From Clostridiales bacterium (GTDB taxonomy: Bacteria; Bacillota; Clostridia; Lachnospirales; WQUN01), in NCBI GenBank assembly GCA_031271275.1, contig JAISWA010000047.1, positions 1 through 24,089 of the forward strand: a DNA stretch of 24,089 bases, written 5' to 3'. The translations under genes were made by a program, and so were the position numbers. This document shows positions 8,252 through 14,906 of this stretch, one piece after another. Under the pieces are notes generated by a model. That model did not search any database, was not told the DNA's origin, and saw only the letters and a program-made list of their open reading frames with translations. Within the stretch, counting starts at the first letter, position 1, and each line of letters begins with the position of its first letter.

Positions 8252-8704
8252 TTGAAGATCGCGATTGGCAACGACCATACCGCTTTGGAAATGAAAAATC
8301 AAATTAAGGAGTATCTTTCGGAACAAGGGTACGAAATAGTTGATTTCGGAACCAACACCCCCGAGCCGTGCGACTACCCCGTCTACGGCGAGCGCGTGGC
8401 AAAAGCCGTGGCGGGCGGGGAAGCGGAACTCGGCGTTTTAATTTGCGGAACCGGCGTCGGGATATCCCTTGCCGCCAACAAGGTAAAAGGAATACGGGCG
8501 GCGGTTTGCAGCGAGCCGTATTCTGCCAAGTTAAGCCGCCAACACAACGACACCAATATTTTGGCATTCGGCGCAAGGGTCGTCGGGATTGAACTGGCGA
8601 AAATGATCGTCGACCAATGGCTTTCCGCCGAATTTGAAGGCGGGCGGCACATAAGGCGCGTGGACATGATTACGGAAATTGAGCGGAAACAAACCTGCTC
8701 TTAA
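8252..8704 (+). CDS. rpiB: RpiB/LacAB-family sugar-phosphate isomerase
   Basis: 150 residues when started at TTG 8252, which follows GGGTGA by 5 bases and gives the usual opening MKIAIGNDH. Active-site residues of RpiB are present: D8, H9, the base C65 in ICGTGVG, T67, H98-N99 in RQHND, and H133/R136 in GRHIRRV. RpiB isomerises ribose 5-phosphate and ribulose 5-phosphate and can also convert D-allose 6-phosphate to D-allulose 6-phosphate. Its place in an operon with an AlsK-like kinase, near an AlsE-like epimerase, favours the second role. Last gene of the operon; its stop overlaps the stop of the opposing glycyl radical enzyme gene. Confidence 0.9.
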   Translation: MKIAIGNDHTALEMKNQIKEYLSEQGYEIVDFGTNTPEPCDYPVYGERVAKAVAGGEAELGVLICGTGVGISLAANKVKGIRAAVCSEPYSAKLSRQHNDTNILAFGARVVGIELAKMIVDQWLSAEFEGGRHIRRVDMITEIERKQTCS

Positions 8705-10932
8705 TATAGCGTCCTTGAAAGTATCTCCGTCTGAACGTCCTTCGGCAGCGTCACAAACCTCGCCGAGAACCCGCCGACCCGGACGATCAGGTTCCCGTAT
8801 TTTTCCGGTTCGCGCATGGCGTTTTCCAAATCGCCCCGGTTGAAGACGTTTATCATCGCCTGCGTCCCGCCCTGCTTAAAATAAGTTCTGAGCAAGGCGC
8901 GGAATAAGTCCCTGTGTTCGGTCACCAATGTTTTGGAAAATTTCATGTTCTGCACGGAACCCGCGTGTATGGACGGGTCCATTTTAACCAACGAGTTGAG
9001 CATTGCGGTGGCGCCCTGGGTGTCCGTCCCGCCCGCCGGGCTGTTGGCGTTTGCCAACGCGTCGTAAGCCCCGCGCCCGTCCGCCGACGCTAACGTATAC
9101 GCGCCTACCTGCGTGTTGGCTTGGTTGTTGATGACCACCACAAGGTAGGAGTGAAGCCCCGTCGCTTCGTTTTGCGCGCGCGCCTTTTCACATACAAATT
9201 GGTGAAAATCCGCCGCGAGCCCGTCCACTTCGTCTATGTCGTTGCCGTATTTAGGAGCCGCCAGCAGTTTTTGCCGAAGCGCCTCATACCCTTCAAAATT
9301 CGCGTCAAGCGCCTTAACCAGTTCTTCCGGCGAAATTACTTTTTTGTCGTACACAAGCGACTTTATGGCAAAAAGGCTGTTGGCGGAATTTACGTTCCCA
9401 TAGGTTTCAACCGTGCCGCCAAGGTAGCGTATTCCCCCGGAAAGTACCGGCACGCCCCGCTCGATACAGTCGTCGAACAGCGCAGAAATCAGCAGAAAGG
9501 GCGCTTGCTTCGCGACGACCTCGTACTCAAGGGCTTCCTGCCGCGCCAAAATCTCCATATAATACCCGATTTGCTTTTTATACGCTTCGTAAAAACTTTC
9601 AAAGGTGGGGAAGTCCTCCAACCTGCCGAGGGCAAGCCCCATTTTTTTACCGGAAAGCGCGTCGAAGCCGTTGCGGATAGTGACCTCAAGGGCTTTCAGC
9701 AGGTTGATGATACCGTTGGGGCTGCCCAGGCTCTGGTGGTTCAACACATATTCCCCGCAGCCAAAGGGAAGGTATTCCCGCGCCAGTTCTTCCGAAACCC
9801 GGAACGCGTTCGCCACGGCGGGGATATTGACATCGTCGTTAAGCAGCATGGGATAGGTGCGTCCCAGCGCGATACAGTCCAAAGCGGCTTCCGCTACCGC
9901 TTCGTTCATACCCTCGTAAACGCGCAAGGTGAGCTGCGGCTCCGTTTCCGCGACGGTTTTGGATGCCTCGATGGCGAGCAGCGCGAAAGCGTCCGCGGTT
10001 TTTTCGTTGCGCCGTCCCTTGCCCCCGATGATCACCCGCCCGTGGAACACGCTGTCCCGGTACGCGATCAGCCGCCAAAGAGACCGGATATATTCCGACG
10101 CCTCGTCTTTTGAAATCACGCCCGATTCCAAGTCCCGGGCAAGGAAACCGCCCAAATAATCGTCCATCCGCCCGTAGTTATAGGAACCGGCGGCGAGGGT
10201 GTACCGGGAACTTAACTGCATGGCCTCATGGAGGGTTTCCGGTTTTCCGGAGGAAATTTTTCGCAAGGTTCGCGCCAGACGTTCCCATTTTTTTTTCCGT
10301 TTGCCCGCCGCGCGCGCGGCCATGCTTTCGGCTTGGGAAGCGTACCTCTCGCAAACTTCCGCAAAAAGGGCGAGTTCCTTTCGCATAAAGGATAAAGTCA
10401 AAACCGCGCCGCTGTCGCCGTCGGTTTCCGCTTTTGCCAAACGCCCGGCAATTACCCCGTCCAAGCCGCCTATCCCGTTGGCAAGCAGCTTTTCATAATC
10501 CAAATAAATCCCCACCACCCGGTACAGAGGGAAGGCTACGCAGGATTCTTTGTAGTACACGTCGTCGTAGGGCAAAGCCCCGGCGATGTCGGCGGGGTAC
10601 GCCTCGCGGATTTTTTTCCGGGTGTTCTCCTTCTCCCAAAACGACAAAATGGCTTGCAGTTCCCGCCCTTTGCCGTCGGCGTTTTCTTCAATCAAACGCA
10701 AAAACTTTTTTTCGTCGTAATGGAAACAGACCCCGCGCCCCCCAAGGGGTTCCGGCCAAAGACCGACTTCCGGGGCTTTCAGTTTCCCCGCGAAAAGGTC
10801 GTCATCCCCAATCGGGTCAAAGACATACGGGAATTGAACCGCAAGGCAGCGGTATTCCCTTTCGGCGGCGCTTAAGTCCTCCGCGTTCCGGTAAGCGTCC
10901 GTGAAAGACTTTATATACTCATAAGGCTGCAT
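8701..10932 (-). CDS. Glycyl radical enzyme of unassigned specificity (PFL-like)
   Basis: 743 residues, usual GRE length. The C-terminal radical loop RVGGFSARF carries the radical Gly (about G721). The thiyl Cys is C392 in PFGCGEY. It is followed by Gly and E394, giving the C-x-E arrangement of eliminase/dehydratase-type GREs rather than the Cys-Cys of pyruvate formate-lyase. By ungapped comparison with glycerol dehydratase, as I remember it, the position of catalytic D447 is N406 (SPNG), and the position of H281 (before FGRxDQY) is occupied by a small residue (AAGSYNYGRMDDY). It is therefore unlikely to be a standard diol dehydratase. Oxygen-sensitive, cytoplasmic, activated by the gene just upstream, with which it overlaps by 14 bases. 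Substrate unknown; a sugar-derived polyol or sugar acid is a guess from context. Confidence 0.9.
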   Translation of the reverse strand: MQPYEYIKSFTDAYRNAEDLSAAEREYRCLAVQFPYVFDPIGDDDLFAGKLKAPEVGLWPEPLGGRGVCFHYDEKKFLRLIEENADGKGRELQAILSFWEKENTRKKIREAYPADIAGALPYDDVYYKESCVAFPLYRVVGIYLDYEKLLANGIGGLDGVIAGRLAKAETDGDSGAVLTLSFMRKELALFAEVCERYASQAESMAARAAGKRKKKWERLARTLRKISSGKPETLHEAMQLSSRYTLAAGSYNYGRMDDYLGGFLARDLESGVISKDEASEYIRSLWRLIAYRDSVFHGRVIIGGKGRRNEKTADAFALLAIEASKTVAETEPQLTLRVYEGMNEAVAEAALDCIALGRTYPMLLNDDVNIPAVANAFRVSEELAREYLPFGCGEYVLNHQSLGSPNGIINLLKALEVTIRNGFDALSGKKMGLALGRLEDFPTFESFYEAYKKQIGYYMEILARQEALEYEVVAKQAPFLLISALFDDCIERGVPVLSGGIRYLGGTVETYGNVNSANSLFAIKSLVYDKKVISPEELVKALDANFEGYEALRQKLLAAPKYGNDIDEVDGLAADFHQFVCEKARAQNEATGLHSYLVVVINNQANTQVGAYTLASADGRGAYDALANANSPAGGTDTQGATAMLNSLVKMDPSIHAGSVQNMKFSKTLVTEHRDLFRALLRTYFKQGGTQAMINVFNRGDLENAMREPEKYGNLIVRVGGFSARFVTLPKDVQTEILSRTLY

Positions 10933-11665
10933 CCCTTGTTTTCACCTTTTCCTTCCACTCATTGACGGTTTTTTCGTCCGGGTTCTTCAACCCCGCAAAG
11001 CCATAATCCAACCCGAGTTCCTTCCACTTCGACTCGCCCATATTGTGATACGGCATTATTTCCGCGCCCAACATCCCCGGATATTGCCGCCGCAAGTTTT
11101 TTACGGCGGAAAAATGCCCGTCGTGGTCGTTTACGCCGGGGATAACCGGACAGCGCAGAATTATTTTGCTTCCGCTTTCATATAGCGCCTTCAGGTTGCG
11201 CAAAATCAAACCGTTGGGCTGCCCCGTGTGCCGCTTATGGGTTTCCGGGTCGGAAATTTTGTAATCAAAAAGGATTAAATCCGTTTGTCTTGAAATTTCG
11301 AGCAGGGCTTCCGTTTCCGCAAAGCCGCAGGTTTCCACGCAGGTATGTAAATTATTTTCTTTCGCCAGGGTAAGCAGCGACAGCAGAAAATCTTTTTGCA
11401 GCGCCGGTTCCCCGCCGGAGAACGTAACCCCTCCGCCGCTTTCCTCGTAATAAGCCTTGTCTCGCAGCGCTTCGGCAACTACTTCTCCGGCGGAAATTTC
11501 GTACCCGAAGGTTTTCCCGTTGACGGATTGCACACCCCGCTTAAAACTTTCGGGGTTATGGCACCAACCGCAGCGGAGCGGGCAGCCCTTAAGGAACGCC
11601 ACCGTGCGTATACCGGGGCCGTCGTGAATGGAAAAGCGCTGCAGGTTAAATAAAATTCCTTTCAC
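10919..11665 (-). CDS. Glycyl radical enzyme activating protein (radical SAM)
   Basis: 248 residues. The radical SAM cluster motif C-x3-C-x2-C is at C28, C32 and C35 (GCPLRCGWCHNPES), followed by GGEP (84-87) for SAM binding and the typical opening NLQRFSIHDGPGIRT. The 8-Cys ferredoxin insert found in most dehydratase/CutC/benzylsuccinate synthase activases is absent, so the protein is PflA-sized. It transfers a hydrogen atom from the glycine of its partner GRE to 5'-deoxyadenosyl, generating the glycyl radical under anaerobic conditions. GTG start preceded by GGTGA. The activase precedes and overlaps its GRE, the reverse of the pflB-pflA order. Confidence 0.92.
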   Translation of the reverse strand: MKGILFNLQRFSIHDGPGIRTVAFLKGCPLRCGWCHNPESFKRGVQSVNGKTFGYEISAGEVVAEALRDKAYYEESGGGVTFSGGEPALQKDFLLSLLTLAKENNLHTCVETCGFAETEALLEISRQTDLILFDYKISDPETHKRHTGQPNGLILRNLKALYESGSKIILRCPVIPGVNDHDGHFSAVKNLRRQYPGMLGAEIMPYHNMGESKWKELGLDYGFAGLKNPDEKTVNEWKEKVKTRDAAL

Positions 11666-11684
11666 AACATCACCGCCGAGGTAA

Positions 11685-11698
11685 GTTAAACGTTAAAC
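11685..11698 (+). promoter_or_regulatory. LacI-type operator at the activase/GRE promoter
   Basis: GTTAAACGTTAAAC is symmetrical at 12 of 14 positions around the central AACGTT, typical of LacI-family sites. It overlaps the predicted start site of the minus-strand promoter, so binding would repress the activase-GRE operon. A related site lies at 11828. The second LacI protein (20387-21397) is the obvious candidate; CcpA-like binding is possible. Confidence 0.55.
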
Positions 11699-11704
11699 GA
11701 GTGA

Positions 11705-11733
11705 ATTGTAAATCAAATCCCCGCTAAACGCAA
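11705..11733 (-). promoter_or_regulatory. Promoter of the activase-GRE operon
   Basis: On the minus strand: TTGCGT (11733-11728), a 17-base spacer, TACAAT (11710-11705). It lies about 40 bases upstream of the activase GTG start, with the operator just downstream. Confidence 0.6.
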
Positions 11734-11827
11734 AGCACTTTCAAAATATCCTGCGCCTAATTTAGCGTGACGCCGTATGCCCGCGTAAAATGTAATAATT
11801 AATTAAAAAATACCGGTGGAATTTATG

Positions 11828-11845
11828 TTAAACGATTAATATAAT
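11828..11845 (+). promoter_or_regulatory. -10 element with overlapping LacI-type operator, ribokinase operon
   Basis: TTAAACGATTAA (11828-11839; 10 of 12 positions symmetrical) sits directly before a consensus -10, TATAAT (11840-11845), in the spacer of the likely promoter. The -35 is poor (TGGAAT-like at 11817), so an activator or weak basal activity is possible. The promoter drives the ribokinase-to-isomerase operon and is divergent from the activase-GRE promoter. Confidence 0.55.
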
Positions 11846-11893
11846 GTAGCCGCGAAATAAAAATATCCCGCGCATGTCAAACCGGAGGTTCCC

Positions 11894-12799
11894 ATGAAAA
11901 AAAGCAAACTGATTGTAATCGGCTCCATCAACAACGACCTTGTAATAGAAGTAAAAAAACCGCCCGTCATGGGCGAGACGGTGCTTGGGGGCGGCTTTAT
12001 GCAAGCCTCCGGCGGCAAGGGCGCGAACCAGGCTGTCGCCGCGGCGCGGCTCGGGGCGGACGTGGCGTTTGTCGGGGCGGTCGGTGACGACAGCTTCGGC
12101 GCCGGGCTTTTAAAAAACCTTTCCGATAACGGGGTGCGGGTTGACCGGGTGAAAACGGCGCGGGGCATCCCCACCGGCACCGCCATGATTATCGTCTGTG
12201 AAGGCGACAATTACATCGCGGTAAACCCGGGGGCTAACATGGCGGTTGACAAAAACCTGTTGGAGCTTGCCGAAGCGGAATTTGACTCGGCGGACATGGC
12301 GGTCGTTCAACTGGAAATCCCCCTTGAAACGGTACGGCAGGCGATGAAGATTTGCGCGGAAAAAGGCATCCCCGTTTTATTAAACCCCGCCCCGGCGCAA
12401 GCGTTGGATGCGGAAATTTTGTCTATGGCGGATATCTGCACGCCCAACGAAAGCGAAACTTTTTCGTTGACGGGTATTTTACCGGCAACGCCGGAGGAAG
12501 CAATCGAAGCGGCAAAACGCCTTGAGAAAATGGGCGCGAAAAAAGTGGTGATTACTTTGGGCGGCAACGGCTGCGTTTACGGGAGCGAAGGGAAATTTAA
12601 ACACGCGCCCGCCGTAAACAGCGGGCCGGTAGTTGACACCACCGCCGCGGGGGATTCCTTTTCCGCCGCGCTTGCGGTGGCGCTGACCGAAGGGAAAACC
12701 CTGGAGCAAGCCGTAATATTCGCCACAAAAACCGGCAGCGTTACCGTGACCAGAAAAGGCGCGCAACCGTCGCTGCCCTACCGGAATGAATTGGAATAA
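11894..12799 (+). CDS. rbsK: Ribokinase
   Basis: 301 residues with the RbsK hallmarks: IVIGSINNDLV at the N-terminus, ASGGKGANQAVAAARLGA, the strand LLNPAPAQ, and the catalytic signature VVDTTAAGDSFSAAL. It phosphorylates a pentose such as D-ribose at O5 with ATP; related sugars are possible. Ribosome site GGAGG lies 7 bases before ATG. First gene of the second plus-strand operon, downstream of an operator-bearing promoter. Its job with the D-lyxose isomerase at the operon end is unclear, since the usual product D-xylulose needs a FGGY-type kinase that is not seen here. Confidence 0.88.
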   Translation: MKKSKLIVIGSINNDLVIEVKKPPVMGETVLGGGFMQASGGKGANQAVAAARLGADVAFVGAVGDDSFGAGLLKNLSDNGVRVDRVKTARGIPTGTAMIIVCEGDNYIAVNPGANMAVDKNLLELAEAEFDSADMAVVQLEIPLETVRQAMKICAEKGIPVLLNPAPAQALDAEILSMADICTPNESETFSLTGILPATPEEAIEAAKRLEKMGAKKVVITLGGNGCVYGSEGKFKHAPAVNSGPVVDTTAAGDSFSAALAVALTEGKTLEQAVIFATKTGSVTVTRKGAQPSLPYRNELE

Positions 12800-12816
12800 C
12801 CGAAAGGACAAACCAT

Positions 12817-14886
12817 ATGCCAATAACAGCAGAATCAACGGCTTCCGCTTTAACCGTCACTTTTCCCGGCGGGACGACGCTTCTTTTCGACAAGAACTTG
12901 TCCTTAAAAAGAATATCGGCGGCGGGGAACAGCCTGCACACAAAGGGCTTGTTCGCCGACATCGGCGCGGACGCGCGCTACGTCCGGGGCAGCTTGCGCT
13001 TTGAATCCTTTTTGGATTTTAACACATGGGCGCTGCCGCAAATCGAACCCCGGGCGGCGGATATCCCCCGGGAAGAATCTTACCGGATGGAAAATGAAAA
13101 GTTCATCGTAACCGGAACGGCCGGCGGTCTTCAGATGAATACCGTTTATTACGAGCGGTCGGGGACTTTGGCAGTGGAGGTGGAAGTGACCAACAAACGT
13201 GACAAAACCCTGTGGATTAACGGAGCCGCGTTTACGTTGGTCTTGGATAAGGAAAACGGCACGGAATCCTTCCGCTTCCCCGGAAGCCCGCCCTGCGGGG
13301 AATTTTTTACGGACAAGCTGACGCCCTACAGGGCGGAGCAGTCCGGGTTAGTCAGCGCGGTTACCCTTTTGCGCGGCGGCGGCGAGGCTAATTTAATTTT
13401 TATCGACCCGTTGGAAAAATGGTCAACCGGCGTTTACGCGGACGACGGCGGCAACCTTTGCCACGTCAACCTGGCGGGGGTGGAATGCGACCTTAAGCCG
13501 GGGGAAAGTTTCCGCTGCGGCACGCTGTACTTGCAGCCCGTTTCCGGCGAACACTTTGCCCCGCTGCAGCGTTTTTACAAAGACATGGGCTACGCCCCGC
13601 CGACGGACGGAATCAGGGACGGCGTAATTTATTCCGGCCATCCCGACGAGATGTTTAACACCAACCTTTATCTTGGGCTTACCATGCGGCAGTACGCGGA
13701 ATATTTGGACGCGTTGGCGGAAACAGGCATCGATATTATTTGGCTCCTGCCGCTTTTCCACCATACGGAGGAAGGCGACCCGGGCCGCAACGTCTATACC
13801 CCCACCGACCACACGCGCATCGACCCACGGTACGGAACCGACCAGGACGTTCTCGATTATGTAAACAAAGCCAAGTCACTGGGCATGGGCGTGGTGTTCG
13901 ACTACGTGCCTCACGGCCCGCGCCCCCACGACCCGCAGGGCGTGGAAAAAACAGGCGAATGGGCGTCCAAAAGGCGCGACGGCTCCCCCCAATTGGAGTG
14001 GACCTGCCTTTCTTACGACATGACGAACCCTACTTACCTTTCTTACATGAAAGAAACGGTCAAAAGCCATGTGGACAGGTTCGGCGTAAGCGGCGCCCGT
14101 ATCGACTGCGCGATGGGCGGGCTGAGCAACTGGCGTCCCTGCCCCGGCAACAGGCCGAGCTGTTCCAACATGATGGGCGGGATAAAAATGTCCCGGGCGA
14201 TTCGGGAAGCTTTTATTGAAAAAGGGCTGACGCCTTTTGTTACGCCTGAGAATTTCCATCCGGTGCCGCTCTACGCCTCGTGTACCGACGCTTATTACGA
14301 CATGGCGCTTTACCGCGTGCTGTACGACTTGAACCACAGGGAAATCAGCCGCGGGGAATATGTCCGCCTGCTGACCGCGTGGCTTGACGACCAACAGCGC
14401 GCATTACCGGAAGGGCTTTTGAAAATGCGCTTTTTGGGCAACCACGACACGGTTTCCTGGGTTTGGGACAAACAGCGCGCCACGGCGGTTTACGGCGTGG
14501 AAAGGGCAAAGGCGATGTGGGCGCTTATTTCGCTGATAGACGGCTTTCCCATGATTTATCAGGGCGACGAGGACCCGGCTTGGTACAAGGACAAAGGCGG
14601 GGCGGTGCTGAAAGATTTCTTCAAAAAACTTTTCGCCGCGAGGAAAGCCGCCTTTGATAACCGCTATTCGGTTCATTATATCTTTACGGGCACGCCGGTG
14701 TTCGCGTTTACCCGGGAAAAAGGCGGCGACGTTAAGTTGGTTTTGATTAACCTTTCGGACGCGGACGAGGTATATACGCTGCCGGGGGCGGCAAAAGAAA
14801 TTTTTATTAACGAAGGCTGTGTGTTTGAAAACGGAACGGCGCGGCTGATACCCAACGGGTTCGCGGTGATGAGTATGGCGGTTTAA
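12817..14886 (+). CDS. GH13-like (alpha-amylase clan) glycoside hydrolase
   Basis: 689 residues. About 265 N-terminal residues form beta-rich, non-catalytic sequence. The barrel then carries recognisable GH13 regions: I as VVFDYVPHG (D362), II as GARIDCAMG (nucleophile D430), III as VTPENF (acid/base E478), and IV as FLGNHDT (D544); a short beta domain ends the protein. The catalytic triad is complete. Region I is odd, with DYVPHG where classical members have a DxVxNH pattern, and region II lacks the usual terminal His. The first domain could instead be a GH36-like or GH66-like sandwich. No signal peptide, so cytoplasmic. It probably cleaves alpha-glycosidic bonds of an imported oligosaccharide; specificity unknown. 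Confidence 0.85.
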   Translation: MPITAESTASALTVTFPGGTTLLFDKNLSLKRISAAGNSLHTKGLFADIGADARYVRGSLRFESFLDFNTWALPQIEPRAADIPREESYRMENEKFIVTGTAGGLQMNTVYYERSGTLAVEVEVTNKRDKTLWINGAAFTLVLDKENGTESFRFPGSPPCGEFFTDKLTPYRAEQSGLVSAVTLLRGGGEANLIFIDPLEKWSTGVYADDGGNLCHVNLAGVECDLKPGESFRCGTLYLQPVSGEHFAPLQRFYKDMGYAPPTDGIRDGVIYSGHPDEMFNTNLYLGLTMRQYAEYLDALAETGIDIIWLLPLFHHTEEGDPGRNVYTPTDHTRIDPRYGTDQDVLDYVNKAKSLGMGVVFDYVPHGPRPHDPQGVEKTGEWASKRRDGSPQLEWTCLSYDMTNPTYLSYMKETVKSHVDRFGVSGARIDCAMGGLSNWRPCPGNRPSCSNMMGGIKMSRAIREAFIEKGLTPFVTPENFHPVPLYASCTDAYYDMALYRVLYDLNHREISRGEYVRLLTAWLDDQQRALPEGLLKMRFLGNHDTVSWVWDKQRATAVYGVERAKAMWALISLIDGFPMIYQGDEDPAWYKDKGGAVLKDFFKKLFAARKAAFDNRYSVHYIFTGTPVFAFTREKGGDVKLVLINLSDADEVYTLPGAAKEIFINEGCVFENGTARLIPNGFAVMSMAV

Positions 14887-14906
14887 CTTATTAAGAGGAG
14901 GTCCCC

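Noticed and set aside
9121..10113. Long plus-strand open frame (330 codons) opposite the glycyl radical enzyme
   Set aside because: It is the antisense shadow of a clearly conserved GRE gene and has no family motif or ribosome site.
8701..10932. Naming the glycyl radical enzyme pyruvate formate-lyase
   Set aside because: PFL needs adjacent active-site cysteines; here a single Cys is followed by Gly-Glu.
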